This document shows positions 32,095 through 43,585 of a stretch of DNA of 64,000 nucleotides, in pieces. The notes beneath the pieces were generated by a model. It did no database searches. It was not told the DNA's origin and saw nothing but the letters and a program-made list of their open reading frames with translations. The translations under genes and the position numbers were made by a program. The number at the start of each line of letters is the position of its first letter. The stretch's first letter is position 1. Location of the stretch: the NCBI RefSeq assembly GCF_023337795.1, contig NZ_JALIRS010000010.1:117595-181594 (forward strand), given 5' to 3'. This DNA comes from Lysinibacillus sp. BPa_S21 (GTDB lineage: Bacteria; Bacillota; Bacilli; Bacillales_A; Planococcaceae).

Positions 32095-32108
32095 TTATGT
32101 ATACATAA
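32095..32108. promoter_or_regulatory. 14-bp palindrome upstream of bceR
   Basis: TTATGTATACATAA is a perfect palindrome in the 267-bp tuf-bceR spacer. It could be an operator; the composition makes chance possible. Confidence 0.35.
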
Positions 32109-32166
32109 CAAATGAAATACCAAAAAACAGAAATTACTTAACACGATAAAAGTAAATAGAATTTCC

Positions 32167-32206
32167 CTGTGCGAAAACGGAAATCAATCTCACGTTTTGG
32201 TGATAG
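32167..32206. repeat. Deleted copy of the repeat at 56885-57044
   Basis: CTGTGCGAAA joins directly to ACGGAAATCAATCTCACGTT and TGGTGAT. At 56974-57044 the same two ends flank about 35 bp of internal repeat. It marks the left edge of the accessory block. Confidence 0.6.
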
Positions 32207-32250
32207 AACTATTTAATACATATCAATATTTATGGAAGGAGAATTTGCAT

Positions 32251-32940
32251 ATGGAGATGAAAATACTACTGATTGAAGACGATCCATCCATTTTCGAAAT
32301 GATTCAAACACGTTTTGCACAATGGTCCCTTCAGGTTGTAGGCCCTACAGATTTCCAAAAGGTGATGGATGATTTTATTGAGCAAAAGCCGCAGCTTGTA
32401 TTAATTGACATTCAGCTACCTGCTTATGATGGCTTTCATTGGTGTCGTGAAATACGTCATATCTCAAAGGTACCAATTCTCTTTCTATCTTCACGAGACC
32501 ATCCAATGGATATGGTAATGGCCATGCAAATGGGAGCAGATGATTTTGTGCAAAAGCCTTTCCATATGGAGGTATTACTAGCAAAGGTACAAGCAATTTT
32601 ACGCCGGACCTATGACTATATAGAAGAATCAATGGATGTTACACGTTTTAATGGTGCGGTTATTGATTATGCACGCAGTGAAATTATGTATGAGGGTAAT
32701 CTTGCTTCGTTGACCAAAAATGAACTCTTTATTTTACGCATTTTAGTGGAAAAGGCCGATCAAATAGTTTCTAGAGATGATTTAATGCGAAAGTTATGGG
32801 ATGATGAGCGTTTCGTTAATGATAATACCTTGTCGGTAAATGTTAATCGATTACGTAGTAAGTTAGAGGATATAGGTTTGCAAGAAGCGATTTTAACTAA
32901 AAAGGGACTTGGTTATATGGCTGTAACACAAGGGACGTGA
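32251..32940 (+). CDS. BceR-type response regulator
   Basis: 229 aa OmpR-family regulator. The receiver domain has the acidic pair EDD (about residue 9), phospho-acceptor D53 in LIDIQLP, and KPF. The C-terminal winged helix carries NDNTLSVNVNRLRSKLE. The frame opens earlier (32197), but ATG 32251 has GGAAGGAG 9 nt upstream. It is followed directly by a BceS-like kinase and a BceAB-like transporter, so it most likely activates bceAB in response to peptide antibiotics such as bacitracin or lantibiotics. The inducer is unknown. Confidence 0.9.
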   Translation: MEMKILLIEDDPSIFEMIQTRFAQWSLQVVGPTDFQKVMDDFIEQKPQLVLIDIQLPAYDGFHWCREIRHISKVPILFLSSRDHPMDMVMAMQMGADDFVQKPFHMEVLLAKVQAILRRTYDYIEESMDVTRFNGAVIDYARSEIMYEGNLASLTKNELFILRILVEKADQIVSRDDLMRKLWDDERFVNDNTLSVNVNRLRSKLEDIGLQEAILTKKGLGYMAVTQGT

Positions 32941-33963
32941 GTGATAATGCTAATTTTATTTTTAAGAGAACGACTCGCTTGGATAGGATTTTTCGCTTTT
33001 ATCATCATCATGATCAATGTTTTATTTTCTTTAGATGCTGGATTAGAAGGAATATCTATTTGGTATATAAATATTAGCATGCTTATTAGTTTTATGATCT
33101 TCCTTTTTTGGCGATATGTAGTAGAAGTGGGGCAGGTGAAGGTTTTCCTGGGAAATGTGGAAAGTCAAATCGATGATGTGCATAGCAAAAATTTTGGGTT
33201 ATCACCTTTTCAAGTAGCATATCTTACGAAAATTGAAGATTTTTTTTATGATAAAAATACAGAGTTAAATCAAGCAAAGGTACAGCTACAGGAATATTCG
33301 GATGAGCTCCTAGCATGGGTGCACGAAGTAAAGGCACCTCTGACTTCAATTAATTTAATGTTGGATCATATAGATGATTTGACATTACGTCGTAAATTAG
33401 AGACTGAGTGGCTAAGACTGCATTTATTAGTTGACCAGCAGCTCCACCAAACACGGTTAGCTTCTATTGAAAAAGATAATTATATGACGGAGATCGAGCT
33501 AAAAACTGTGGTCTATAAAGAAATAAGAGCTATGCAGGCATGGTGCATTGAAAAAGGTATCGGTTTTGAGATTGAAGAGTTAGCTGAAACAGTGGTGACG
33601 GATGGTAAATGGCTAGCCTTTATTATCCGTCAAATTTTGTCCAATGCCATTAAATATAGTCCCGCGAATTCAGAGGTATTGATCTTTACTGAAGTAGATG
33701 CTACTGGAGCAACACTACTACATATAAAAGATGCAGGTATTGGTATTCGTAAGGAGGATCTACCCCGTATTTTTTATAAATCGTATACGGGGACAGCTGG
33801 GAGAGAGTCTGCACAATCTACAGGTATGGGTCTATACTTAGCGCATAATGTGGCACAGAAAATTGGGGTTCGTATTACTGTCCAATCTATCGTGGGGGAA
33901 GGTTCGATATTTACATTACGTTTCCCATTGCAAAATGAATATGTCCAACTAACAGGTAGATGA
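32941..33963 (+). CDS. BceS-type intramembrane-sensing histidine kinase
   Basis: 340 aa. Two membrane helices (about 13-32 and 40-60) have almost no extracellular loop between them, the hallmark of BceS kinases, which sense through their partner transporter. The H-box WVHEVKAPL (His near 127; family consensus HEVKTPL) and the ATP-binding RQILSNAIKY and GMGLYLAHN motifs are present. GTG start right after the regulator's TGA, with AGGG upstream. ATG 32947 is an alternative. Confidence 0.9.
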   Translation: MIMLILFLRERLAWIGFFAFIIIMINVLFSLDAGLEGISIWYINISMLISFMIFLFWRYVVEVGQVKVFLGNVESQIDDVHSKNFGLSPFQVAYLTKIEDFFYDKNTELNQAKVQLQEYSDELLAWVHEVKAPLTSINLMLDHIDDLTLRRKLETEWLRLHLLVDQQLHQTRLASIEKDNYMTEIELKTVVYKEIRAMQAWCIEKGIGFEIEELAETVVTDGKWLAFIIRQILSNAIKYSPANSEVLIFTEVDATGATLLHIKDAGIGIRKEDLPRIFYKSYTGTAGRESAQSTGMGLYLAHNVAQKIGVRITVQSIVGEGSIFTLRFPLQNEYVQLTGR

Positions 33964-33986
33964 CGAAATTGTCACCTACCTTTTTA
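33955..33986 (+). terminator. Terminator between bceS and bceA homologues
   Basis: GGTAGATGAC/GTCACCTACC (one mismatch) with a 6-nt loop and TTTTTA. It includes the kinase stop codon and separates the sensor pair from the transporter. Confidence 0.8.
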
Positions 33987-34033
33987 TATTGTCATGTAAA
34001 ACACACGAATTATCGAAGAGGACAGGGTACACT
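33982..34033 (+). promoter_or_regulatory. Candidate BceR-type operator and promoter of the transporter
   Basis: Imperfect inverted repeat TTTTATA-N6-TGTAAAA (33982-34001) recalls the TNACA-N4-TGTAA boxes bound by BceR, but the spacing differs. TACACT at 34028 could be the -10; no good -35 is present, as expected of an activated promoter. Confidence 0.4.
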
Positions 34034-34059
34034 TGAATTATAGAAAGGGGCGTTTACAA

Positions 34060-34821
34060 GTGGCGGTTTTAATTGGTCGTAAAGTAAAAAAAGTATATGG
34101 TAAAAAATCAACAGCCCAAGAGGTGTTAAAGGGTATTGATGTAGAAGTAAATCAAGGTGAATTTGTTGGTATTATGGGACCTTCAGGCTCTGGGAAGACA
34201 ACACTTTTAAATGTTTTGTGTTCGATTGACTTTGCAACAGAAGGTGTTATTGAAATAAATGGTCAAAACTTACGTGGTATGAAGGAGAAGGCGTTAGCTA
34301 ATTTCCGTCGTGAACAATTAGGATTCATATTCCAAGATTATAATTTGTTAGATACACTAACGGTGAAAGAAAATATTCTACTACCATTAGCTATTGGTAG
34401 GCTTCCAAAGGCTGTCGCGGAGAGCCGTGTTAAGGAGCTAACACATTTGTTAGGTATTACGGAGATTTTAAATAAATATCCTAACGAAATATCAGGTGGC
34501 CAAAAGCAACGTACATCGGCGGCTCGAGCGCTAATTACAAATCCGTCTCTTGTATTTGCTGATGAGCCTACAGGGGCACTTGACTCAAAATCAGCCACTG
34601 CACTTTTAAAAAATCTACAAAGTATTAATGAATCAAAAAAAGCAACGATTATGATGGTTACGCATGATGCAGTAGCAGCGAGTTTTTGCACACGTGTTTT
34701 ATTTTTGAAGGACGGACTTATTTATAGTGAGCTATATAAAGGAGATAAAACAAGACAAGCATTTTTCCAAGAAATCATGCATACGCAAAGTGTGCTAGGC
34801 GGTGACGGCTATGAGTCTTAG
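34060..34821 (+). CDS. BceA-type ABC transporter ATPase
   Basis: 253 aa, the same length as B. subtilis BceA. Walker [10 protein letters not shown] (about residue 40), [21 protein letters not shown], signature SGGQKQR and Walker [15 protein letters not shown] are all typical of the peptide-7-exporter group. GTG 34060 has AAAGGGG 9 nt upstream; the in-frame TTG 34033 overlaps the probable promoter. It overlaps the permease gene by 11 bp. Confidence 0.92.
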   Translation: MAVLIGRKVKKVYGKKSTAQEVLKGIDVEVNQGEFVGIMGPSGSGKTTLLNVLCSIDFATEGVIEINGQNLRGMKEKALANFRREQLGFIFQDYNLLDTLTVKENILLPLAIGRLPKAVAESRVKELTHLLGITEILNKYPNEISGGQKQRTSAARALITNPSLVFADEPTGALDSKSATALLKNLQSINESKKATIMMVTHDAVAASFCTRVLFLKDGLIYSELYKGDKTRQAFFQEIMHTQSVLGGDGYES

Positions 34822-36793
34822 TAAGCTCGTGTTACGCAGTATGAAGAAAAATATGAAGCATTATTATTTATATTTTTTCGCACTTATTTTTAGTGTTACT
34901 TTATATTTTTCTTTTGTGACACTGCAGAATAATACTGAAGTGCTGGCTACAGTACAAGAGAGCGGTACTGCCACAGCAGGTTTCGCTGCAGCAACCTATA
35001 TGCTGTACTTTATTGTCTTGTTTTTCGTACTTTATGCAAACCATCTATTTATGAAGCGTCGTAGTAAGGAAATTGGCTTGTATCAGCTAATAGGGATGAC
35101 AAAGGGGCTTATCGTACGCTTATTAGCGGTAGAAAGTATCCTATTGTTTGTAGGCGCGGTCATTTTAGGTATGCTTGCTGGGTTCTTTAGTTCACGTTTA
35201 TTTACAATGATTTTACTACGTGTACTGGAAAAAGAGGCACTTGTGACGATGACATTTAGTACAGAGGCATTGCAACAGTCTATCGTAGTATTTGCCATTC
35301 TACTAGTCATAGTACTCGTGCAAATGGCTTGGATGATTTATCGCGTATCATTACTATCATTATTCAGTGCTTCTAAGCAAGCCGATGAGCGCGTAAAGCG
35401 TTTCAACCCATTACAAATGGTTATTGGTTTTTTAGGACTTGTGCTAATTGCGTATGGCTATTATGCATCAACGAAGCTTTTCGATATTAATTCTCAGGGT
35501 AATTTAACGCTTAATATGATTATTATTTTAGCCACTACCATCGGCGGAACGTTCCTTGTTTTCCGTTTCTCTGTAGCATTTATTATGAATTCTATTCGTC
35601 TTAAGAAAAATGGACATCTAACTGTCCGTGATGTATTAGCACTAACACCGATTATGCATCGCATGAAAGGTAATGCGAAATCCTTAACGCTTATAACAGT
35701 TTTAACGGGTGTTTCACTTGGGGTTACAACATTAGCATATATAGCGTATTATTCAACAGGCTCGTCGTCATATAGTCAAGTACCTGCAGATTATATTTTA
35801 CTTGAAGACCATTTCCAAGAGTTTTTAAAGGAGCTTGAAGAAAATAATATTGCTTTTGAAAAAGTAGATTACCGATTACAGAGTGTTTCAGCTTCTTTTT
35901 CACAATTATTGTCTGAAAGTCAGCAAAATGAAGATAATCCCCTTTATGGTGCAGAAGGAATCATTACTACAATTCCGATTTCTGACTATCAACAAATAGC
36001 TCCTGAAGCTTCTGTATCGGGTTACGATGTTATTTTAACAAACTATAGTGGCTATATGGCAGAAATGTTTCCGCTTGAAAAGGATCGTGATGTAGATATT
36101 ACTATAGGAAGTCCAGAGGAAGGTCGTAAAAAAACCCTTCATGTAACAGATGTGCGACATGAAAGTATTATAAGTGGTGCTGTGACTGGTGGGCCTGGGG
36201 GACCTGTTTTCGTAGTTTCAGATGCATTGTTTGAAGAAATAGCTGCTCACGAAGATATTGATATGTTGCATAAACAAACTTCTATTCACCTAAAGAATAA
36301 AAGTGATTTAGCTCTAGCGGAGAATTTATATGCAAAGAGTTCGAGTGTGAAAAAAGATGGAGTTGATTATTCATTCTATTTACAGTCCTATGAAAAACAA
36401 CGTAAAGAGAATTTAGAAACTTTAGGTTTATCAATTTTCACCGTAGCATTTTTAGGCTTAGCATTTTTAATGACAACTGGTAGTATTTTATACTTTAAGC
36501 AAATGTCTGAGGCTGAAGAGGAGCGAGCTTCGTATACGATATTAAGAAAGATTGGCTTCGCTGAAAAGGATATTATGAAAGGCATATATATGAAACAAGC
36601 CTTTAATTTTGGCGTCCCATTAATAATAGGGCTGCTCCATAGTTACTTTGCTGTGAAGTCTGGATGGTTTTTATTCGGCTCAGAGTTAACTACACCATTA
36701 TGGATTGCTATGAGCTGTTATATTGCGTTATACGCTATCTTCGCTGTACTTTCCGTTGGCTATTATAAAAAAGTTATTCGTGAATCATTATAA
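34811..36793 (+). CDS. BceB-type ABC transporter permease
   Basis: 660 aa FtsX-like permease with about ten membrane segments. A large extracytoplasmic domain (roughly residues 310-540) lies between helices 7 and 8, the arrangement of BceB proteins that bind lipid II cycle-peptide complexes and free them. ATG 34811 overlaps the ATPase gene. Together the four genes form a complete sensing and detoxification module. The peptide is likely determined by the extracytoplasmic domain and cannot be named from sequence. Confidence 0.92.
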   Translation: MSLSKLVLRSMKKNMKHYYLYFFALIFSVTLYFSFVTLQNNTEVLATVQESGTATAGFAAATYMLYFIVLFFVLYANHLFMKRRSKEIGLYQLIGMTKGLIVRLLAVESILLFVGAVILGMLAGFFSSRLFTMILLRVLEKEALVTMTFSTEALQQSIVVFAILLVIVLVQMAWMIYRVSLLSLFSASKQADERVKRFNPLQMVIGFLGLVLIAYGYYASTKLFDINSQGNLTLNMIIILATTIGGTFLVFRFSVAFIMNSIRLKKNGHLTVRDVLALTPIMHRMKGNAKSLTLITVLTGVSLGVTTLAYIAYYSTGSSSYSQVPADYILLEDHFQEFLKELEENNIAFEKVDYRLQSVSASFSQLLSESQQNEDNPLYGAEGIITTIPISDYQQIAPEASVSGYDVILTNYSGYMAEMFPLEKDRDVDITIGSPEEGRKKTLHVTDVRHESIISGAVTGGPGGPVFVVSDALFEEIAAHEDIDMLHKQTSIHLKNKSDLALAENLYAKSSSVKKDGVDYSFYLQSYEKQRKENLETLGLSIFTVAFLGLAFLMTTGSILYFKQMSEAEEERASYTILRKIGFAEKDIMKGIYMKQAFNFGVPLIIGLLHSYFAVKSGWFLFGSELTTPLWIAMSCYIALYAIFAVLSVGYYKKVIRESL

Positions 36794-36809
36794 TAGGAAG
36801 AAATCTAAA

Positions 36810-36843
36810 AGCAGTATGATTATTTAAGATCATACTGTTTTTG
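36810..36843 (+). terminator. Terminator after the BceAB-like genes
   Basis: Perfect 9-bp stem CAGTATGAT/ATCATACTG with an 8-nt loop and TTTTTG. Confidence 0.88.
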
Positions 36844-36885
36844 TCGTTTAAATTCGGAAGATTATTATAGGGGTATAAAAATATC

Positions 36886-36914
36886 TTGACTTTTAATTAT
36901 TAGAGGATTAAAGT
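36886..36914 (+). promoter_or_regulatory. Sigma-A promoter of the antiporter-like gene
   Basis: TTGACT (36886), 17-bp spacer, TAAAGT (36909), 43 bp before the start codon. Confidence 0.6.
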
Positions 36915-36956
36915 TTAACGTATTAGTAATCTAGTGTATGAAAGTGAAGTGTTGAA

Positions 36957-38273
36957 ATGAACGCAGTAATTGTGGCAGTGGCTATCATGCTAATATTAAG
37001 CTTGCTCCGTATCAATGTTGTTCTTTCCCTTGTGTTGGGGGCCTTTGCAGGAGGTCTAACAAGTGGTATGGGTATTGAAGCAACTGTAAAGTCATTTACA
37101 GAAGGCCTAGGAGCCGGCGCAACGATTGCTTTAAGTTATGGATTGCTTGGTGGTTTCGCTATTGCCATCTCAAAAACGGGAATTCCTGAATTAATGATTG
37201 CAGGGATTTTAAAGATATTAAATAAAAACGGTACAAGTAATCGAAAAGGTTTAGTAAAGGTGCTCATCTTCTTATTAATCTTTATGATGTCTATTTTCTC
37301 ACAAAATTTAATTCCGATTCATATTGCCTTTATTCCATTATTGATACCGCCAATCTTAAAGGTTTTAAATTTGCTTGAGGTTGACCGCCGGATTATTGCA
37401 ACGTTAATTGCTGTTGGTTTAATAGGGACATATAGTTTCGTTCCTGCTGGCTTCGGAGCTATTTTCCAAGATATCGTTTCTACTCAAGTATCTGAGGCTG
37501 GTATGGAGGCATCTTCACGTGATGTGCCAGTAGCGATGGCTATACCTATTCTGGGGATGTTAATTGGGCTATGTGTAGCCTTTTTCGTTTACCGTAAGCC
37601 TCGACAATATCAAAATAATGATGTGGAGACAGCTTCTTTAAACGTTAATGTTAGTAAGTTCGTTATTTTTTCTACGACTGTGGCTTTAATTGTCTCTCTA
37701 TGTGCCCAAATTTATACTGATTCAATGATTGTAGGTGCTTTTGCGGGCATTATGATTATGTATTTCACTGGTGCACTTAAATGGAAGGAAGCAGATGAGA
37801 TTCTTTCTGAGGGAATGAAGATGATGGCCTTTATCGGTTTTGTTATGATCGCTGCAAATGGTTTTGCATCTGTGATTAACGCAACAGGTCATGTAGATAG
37901 CTTAATTAATAGCTCTATAAACATTCTTCAAGGGAATAAGAGTCTTGCTATATTTATTATGTTGGTTATTGGTTTAATTGTGACGATGGGAATCGGTTCA
38001 TCATTTGCAACCGTTCCTATTATAGCAACTTTATTTGTTCCTCTTGGACAAGGGTTAGGAATGAGTCCGTTGGCGATTTTATGTCTAATAGGCACAGCTG
38101 GTGCTTTAGGAGATGCAGGCTCTCCTGCTTCAGATTCTACTCTTGGACCAACAGCTGGTTTAAATGTAGATGGACAGCATAATCACATTTGGGATACCTG
38201 TGTGCCAACGTTTACGTTCATTAACATCCCACTTATTATATTTGGCTGGGTTGCATGTGTGTTTTTCTTATAA
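36957..38273 (+). CDS. Na+/H+ antiporter family (YuiF-like) membrane protein
   Basis: 438 aa with about 11 hydrophobic segments. Motifs SQNLIPIHIAFIPLLIPP, GDAGSPASDSTLGPTAGL and DGQHNHIWDTCVPTF are typical of the Na_H_antiporter family that includes B. subtilis YuiF; some relatives may carry amino acids instead of ions. The ribosome site is poor (AGTGAAGTG). It stands alone between two terminators, next to the BceRSAB module but with its own promoter. Confidence 0.82.
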   Translation: MNAVIVAVAIMLILSLLRINVVLSLVLGAFAGGLTSGMGIEATVKSFTEGLGAGATIALSYGLLGGFAIAISKTGIPELMIAGILKILNKNGTSNRKGLVKVLIFLLIFMMSIFSQNLIPIHIAFIPLLIPPILKVLNLLEVDRRIIATLIAVGLIGTYSFVPAGFGAIFQDIVSTQVSEAGMEASSRDVPVAMAIPILGMLIGLCVAFFVYRKPRQYQNNDVETASLNVNVSKFVIFSTTVALIVSLCAQIYTDSMIVGAFAGIMIMYFTGALKWKEADEILSEGMKMMAFIGFVMIAANGFASVINATGHVDSLINSSINILQGNKSLAIFIMLVIGLIVTMGIGSSFATVPIIATLFVPLGQGLGMSPLAILCLIGTAGALGDAGSPASDSTLGPTAGLNVDGQHNHIWDTCVPTFTFINIPLIIFGWVACVFFL

Positions 38274-38285
38274 ATTGATAGAATG

Positions 38286-38320
38286 GGCGGCTTCTTTATA
38301 AAAGAGGCTGCTTTTTTTAT
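38286..38320 (+). terminator. Terminator after the antiporter-like gene
   Basis: GCGGCTTCTT/AAGAGGCTGC imperfect stem followed by seven T. Confidence 0.82.
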
Positions 38321-38340
38321 TAAATTGCTTCTTTAATATG

Positions 38341-38385
38341 TAACGAATGCGAAGCGACAGCAAACAGAAGTCTCCCATCTCAATA
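38341..38385. repeat. Dispersed GCGAAGCG/AAGTCTCCCA repeat, copy 2
   Basis: GCGAAGCGACAGC followed by GAAGTCTCCCA matches 7357-7386. It lies in the 509-bp gene-less stretch 38274-38782, which otherwise holds the S10 promoter and leader. A TTG-initiated 62-codon frame (38465-38653) there shows no ribosome site or recognisable protein. Confidence 0.6.
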
Positions 38386-38625
38386 AATTGATAGAAAATA
38401 AGAAGGTAATTTTCATTTCATTCCTGAAGTGAGTTCAACAGTACTCGTTTTTGTGGTTAGTTAATTGTTAGAAATATTAAAAAACGTTGATATAACAGCC
38501 TTAAGTGTTGCAATATGCAAAGGAATTTTATATACTAATAAACGGCTTAGAAAAGCGAGAAATATTAGTGAAAATAGTAGTACTAAAGAATATCTGCAAC
38601 ATTTAAAAGAATTTAGCGAAAAGAC

Positions 38626-38654
38626 TTGCTTATTCTTTTTTTATTGTATATAAT
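38626..38654 (+). promoter_or_regulatory. Main promoter of the S10-spc-alpha operon
   Basis: TTGCTT (38626), 17-bp T-rich spacer, perfect TATAAT (38649). It is the only strong promoter seen before the roughly 14-kb ribosomal cluster. Confidence 0.85.
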
Positions 38655-38659
38655 GTTGA

Positions 38660-39091
<432 letters not shown>

Positions 39092-39136
39092 TGGTAAAAA
39101 ATATAACTTTTTTAAAACTTACAGGAGGTGTGACAA

Positions 39137-39766
39137 ATGGCTAAAGGAATCTTAGGTAGAAAAATTGGTATGACACAAGTTTTCGCTGAAAACGGCGATT
39201 TAATCCCGGTAACAGTTATCGAAGCTACTCCAAACGTAGTACTTCAAAAGAAATCTGTTGAAACAGACGGCTACGAAGCTATCCAAGTTGGTTTCGAAGA
39301 CAAGCGTGTTAAGCTTTCTAACAAACCAGAACAAGGTCACGTAGCAAAAGCGAACACTGCTCCTAAGCGCTTCATTCGTGAATTCCGCAACGTGAATACG
39401 GAAGAATACGAAGTTGGTCAAGAAGTCAAAGTAGAAATTTTCGCAGAAGGCGATGTAATTGATGTAACAGGTGTTACTAAAGGTAAAGGTTTCCAAGGTG
39501 TAATTAAACGCCATGGTCAATCTCGTGGTCCTATGGCCCACGGTTCTCGTTACCACCGTCGTCCTGGTTCAATGGGTCCAGTTGCTCCGAACCGCGTATT
39601 CAAACAAAAGAAATTACCTGGTCAAATGGGTGGCACAGTAGTTACAATCCAAAACTTAGAAATCGTGAAAGTTGATGCGGAACGTAACTTGCTACTTGTT
39701 AAAGGTAATGTTCCTGGTTCTAAAAAAGCTCTAGTTACAGTTAAAACTGCAATTAAAGCTAAGTAA
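39137..39766 (+). CDS. rplC: Ribosomal protein uL3
   Basis: 209 aa early-assembly protein of the 50S subunit, reaching the peptidyl-transferase centre through its extended loop ([19 protein letters not shown]). [16 protein letters not shown] is the family N-terminus. ACAGGAGGTG precedes the ATG. In Bacillales L3 also stimulates MrnC, encoded at 12163. Confidence 0.97.
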   Translation: MAKGILGRKIGMTQVFAENGDLIPVTVIEATPNVVLQKKSVETDGYEAIQVGFEDKRVKLSNKPEQGHVAKANTAPKRFIREFRNVNTEEYEVGQEVKVEIFAEGDVIDVTGVTKGKGFQGVIKRHGQSRGPMAHGSRYHRRPGSMGPVAPNRVFKQKKLPGQMGGTVVTIQNLEIVKVDAERNLLLVKGNVPGSKKALVTVKTAIKAK

Positions 39767-39792
39767 TCACCTAAGGAAAGGAGGAAACAGGA

Positions 39793-40416
39793 ATGACAAA
39801 AGTATCTGTACTTAGTCAAACAGGTGCTTCAGTTGGTGAAATCGAATTAAACGATGCGATTTTTGGAATCGAGCCAAATGAAGCAGTATTATTCGACGCT
39901 GTAGTAGCTCAACGTGCTTCTCTTCGTCAAGGTAATCACAAGGTTAAAAACCGTTCTGAAGTTGCTGGTGGTGGTCGTAAACCATGGCGTCAAAAAGGAA
40001 CTGGTCGTGCTCGTCAAGGTTCTATCCGTTCTCCACAATGGCGCGGTGGTGGTATCGTATTCGGTCCAACTCCACGTAGCTACTCTTACAAATTACCTAA
40101 AAAAGTTCGTCGCTTAGCTCTTAAATCAGCTTTATCAGCTAAAGTTGTAGAACAAAACTTCTTAGTTCTTGATGCTCTTACATTAGCAGCACCAAAAACA
40201 AAAGAATTCACAAAAATTCTTAAAGATCTTTCTTTAGAGAAAAAATCTTTATTCGTAACTGCTGACCTAGATGAAAACGTAGCATTATCTGCTCGTAACA
40301 TCCCTGGTGTAACAGTTTTAACTGCAAATGGAATCAACGTTCTTGATCTTTTAGGTCATGAAAAAGTTGTATTCACAAAATCTGCAGTAGAAAAAGTTGA
40401 GGAGGTGCTTGGATAA
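39793..40416 (+). CDS. rplD: Ribosomal protein uL4
   Basis: 207 aa. The extended internal loop ([23 protein letters not shown]) lines the exit tunnel and is the site of some macrolide-resistance changes; it looks normal here. AAAGGAGG precedes the ATG. Its TAA overlaps the rplW ATG by one base. Confidence 0.97.
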
Positions 40417-40700
40417 TGGAAGCACGTGATATTTTAAAACGTCCGGTCATTACTGAGCGTTCTTCAGAACTTATGGCAGAGAAAAAGTATACTTTCGAAG
40501 TAGACACTCGCGCTAACAAAACTCAAGTAAAAGACGCTGTAGAAGAAATCTTTGGTGTAACAGTTGAGAAAGTAAACGTTCTTAACTACAAAGGTAAATT
40601 CAAACGCGTTGGCCGTTACGGTGGTTACACTAACAAACGTCGTAAAGCGATTGTTAAATTAACTGCTGATAGCAAAGAAATCGAATTATTCGAAATGTAA
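40416..40700 (+). CDS. rplW: Ribosomal protein uL23
   Basis: 94 aa. It sits at the tunnel exit and docks SRP and trigger factor. [13 protein letters not shown] and [20 protein letters not shown] are typical. GAGGAGGTG lies inside the end of rplD, so translation is coupled. Confidence 0.97.
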   Translation: MEARDILKRPVITERSSELMAEKKYTFEVDTRANKTQVKDAVEEIFGVTVEKVNVLNYKGKFKRVGRYGGYTNKRRKAIVKLTADSKEIELFEM

Positions 40701-40747
40701 TCCTTTAAGGATTTATGATTTGAACACTCAAGAAGGAGGGAAACACA

Positions 40748-41578
40748 ATGGCGATTAAAAAGTATAAACCTACCTCTAATGGTCGTCGTAATATGACGTC
40801 TTTAGACTTTGCGGAAATTACAACTAACAAGCCTGAGAAATCATTGCTTGAACCAACTAAACGCAAAGCTGGTCGTAACAACCAAGGTAAAATCACTGTT
40901 CGTCATCATGGCGGTGGACATAAGAAGCAATACCGTGTTATCGATTTCAAACGTGTAAAAGATGGCATTCCGGCTAAAGTTGCTACTATTGAATATGATC
41001 CAAACCGTTCTGCGAATATCGCATTAATCAACTACGCTGATGGAGCAAAAGCTTACATCTTAGCACCTAAAGGTCTAGAGGTTGGTCAAACAATCGTATC
41101 TGGTCCAGATGCTGATATTAAAGTAGGTAACGCATTACCATTAGCAAACATTCCAATGGGTACAACAATCCATAACATCGAGTTAAAACCTGGTAAAGGT
41201 GGACAATTAGTACGTTCTGCTGGTACTTCTGCGCAAGTACTTGGTCGTGAAGACAAATACGTAATCGTTCGTCTACAATCTGGTGAAGTTCGTTTAGTGT
41301 TAGCTACTTGCCGCGCTACAATCGGTCAAGTTGGTAACGAACAACACGAACTAGTACACATCGGTAAAGCAGGTCGTAGCCGTTGGTTAGGTAAACGCCC
41401 AGAAGTTCGTGGTTCTGTAATGAACCCTAACGATCACCCACACGGCGGTGGTGAAGGACGTTCTCCAATCGGACGTAAATCACCAATGACTCCTTGGGGT
41501 AAACCAGCACTTGGTTACAAAACTCGCAAGAAGAAAAACAAATCGGATAAATTCATCATCCGTAGTCGTAAAAAATAA
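40748..41578 (+). CDS. rplB: Ribosomal protein uL2
   Basis: 276 aa, the usual length. It is essential for peptidyl transfer and subunit joining. The C-terminal [19 protein letters not shown] block contains the conserved histidine region. AGAAGGAGGG precedes the ATG. Confidence 0.98.
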   Translation: MAIKKYKPTSNGRRNMTSLDFAEITTNKPEKSLLEPTKRKAGRNNQGKITVRHHGGGHKKQYRVIDFKRVKDGIPAKVATIEYDPNRSANIALINYADGAKAYILAPKGLEVGQTIVSGPDADIKVGNALPLANIPMGTTIHNIELKPGKGGQLVRSAGTSAQVLGREDKYVIVRLQSGEVRLVLATCRATIGQVGNEQHELVHIGKAGRSRWLGKRPEVRGSVMNPNDHPHGGGEGRSPIGRKSPMTPWGKPALGYKTRKKKNKSDKFIIRSRKK

Positions 41579-41638
41579 TGTGGTTAAACTACGGTTCTAT
41601 GTGAGAGCCGTGGTGGAATCACGGAGGGAGGTTCCTAC

Positions 41639-41917
41639 ATGGGTCGCAGCTTGAAAAAAGGACCTTTTGTTGATGGTCACTTAATGAAAAAAGTGGAAGC
41701 ACAAGAGGCTTCTGAGAAAAAACAAGTTATCAAAACTTGGTCACGCCGTTCTACAATCTTTCCTAACTTTATTGGTTTAACGATTGCTGTTTATGATGGA
41801 CGTAAACACGTTCCTGTATACGTAACAGAAGATATGGTAGGCCATAAACTTGGTGAGTTCGCACCGACACGTGCTTACAAAGGTCACGGTGCAGACGACA
41901 AGAAAACAAGACGCTAA
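41639..41917 (+). CDS. rpsS: Ribosomal protein uS19
   Basis: 92 aa 30S head protein contacting the A-site finger. [18 protein letters not shown] and the C-terminal [17 protein letters not shown] are diagnostic. GGAGGGAGG lies 7-9 nt upstream. The 60-bp spacer from rplB has a small ACGGTTCT/AGAGCCGT hairpin. Confidence 0.97.
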   Translation: MGRSLKKGPFVDGHLMKKVEAQEASEKKQVIKTWSRRSTIFPNFIGLTIAVYDGRKHVPVYVTEDMVGHKLGEFAPTRAYKGHGADDKKTRR

Positions 41918-41939
41918 TTTTGAGAGGAGGTAAATCCTA

Positions 41940-42284
41940 ATGACACAAGCTAAAGCTATCGCTCGTACTGTTCGCATTGCTCCTCGTAAAGTACGTCTAG
42001 TTGTAGACTTAATCCGAGGCAAGCAAGTTGGTGAGGCAGTTGCAATTTTACGTCATACTCCAAAAGCGGCGTCTCCAGTCGTTGAAAAAGTATTAAAATC
42101 TGCAGTTGCTAACGCTGAACACAACTACGATCTTGACATCAACTCTTTAGTAGTTTCTGAAGTTTTCGTTGATGAAGGTCCAACATTAAAACGTTTCCGT
42201 CCACGTGCACAAGGACGTGCAAGCGCAATTAACAAACGCACAAGCCACATTACTCTAGTGGTATCTGAGAAGAAGGAGGGTTAA
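41940..42284 (+). CDS. rplV: Ribosomal protein uL22
   Basis: 114 aa. The beta-hairpin ([18 protein letters not shown]) reaches the tunnel constriction. Standard length and order (rpsS-rplV-rpsC). GAGAGGAGG precedes the ATG. Confidence 0.97.
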   Translation: MTQAKAIARTVRIAPRKVRLVVDLIRGKQVGEAVAILRHTPKAASPVVEKVLKSAVANAEHNYDLDINSLVVSEVFVDEGPTLKRFRPRAQGRASAINKRTSHITLVVSEKKEG

Positions 42285-42287
42285 TCC

Positions 42288-42941
42288 GTGGGTCAAAAAG
42301 TACATCCAATAGGACTACGCGTTGGTGTTATTCGTGACTGGGAGTCAAAATGGTACGCTGAAAAAGACTATGCAACTCTACTTCACGAAGACATCAAAGT
42401 GCGTAAATATATTGAAACGGCTCTTAAAGACGCTTCTGTTTCTAAAGTAGAAATCGAACGCGCTGCAAACCGTGTAAACATTACAATTCACACTGCGAAA
42501 CCAGGTATGGTAATCGGTAAAGGTGGTTCTGAAGTTGAAAACCTTCGTAAATACCTTAGCGATTTAACTGGTAAACGTGTACACATCAACATTATCGAAA
42601 TCAAACGTGCTGATCTTGACGCTCGTCTAGTAGCTGAAAACATCGCTCGTCAATTAGAAAACCGTGTATCATTCCGTCGTGCGCAAAAGCAAGCGATCCA
42701 ACGCACAATTCGTGCTGGTGCAAAAGGAATTAAAACACAAGTATCTGGTCGTTTAGGTGGCGCTGATATCGCGCGTGCTGAACACTATAGTGAAGGAACT
42801 GTTCCACTTCATACTCTACGTGCTGACATCGACTATGCACACGCAGAAGCTGACACTACTTACGGTAAATTAGGCGTTAAAGTATGGATCTACCGTGGTG
42901 AAGTTCTTCCTACGAAGAAATCTGTGGAAGGAGGCAAATAA
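42288..42941 (+). CDS. rpsC: Ribosomal protein uS3
   Basis: 217 aa with a KH domain ([18 protein letters not shown]) at the mRNA entry site. GTG start (GTGGGTCAAAAAG) with AGAAGGAGGG upstream, only 3 bp after rplV. Confidence 0.97.
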   Translation: MGQKVHPIGLRVGVIRDWESKWYAEKDYATLLHEDIKVRKYIETALKDASVSKVEIERAANRVNITIHTAKPGMVIGKGGSEVENLRKYLSDLTGKRVHINIIEIKRADLDARLVAENIARQLENRVSFRRAQKQAIQRTIRAGAKGIKTQVSGRLGGADIARAEHYSEGTVPLHTLRADIDYAHAEADTTYGKLGVKVWIYRGEVLPTKKSVEGGK

Positions 42942-42942
42942 T

Positions 42943-43567
<625 letters not shown>

Positions 43568-43585
43568 TAAAGGAGGTTTTCAAGT

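Noticed and set aside
38465..38653. 62-codon TTG-initiated frame before rpsJ
   Set aside because: It has no ribosome site, runs through the S10 promoter and matches nothing I know.
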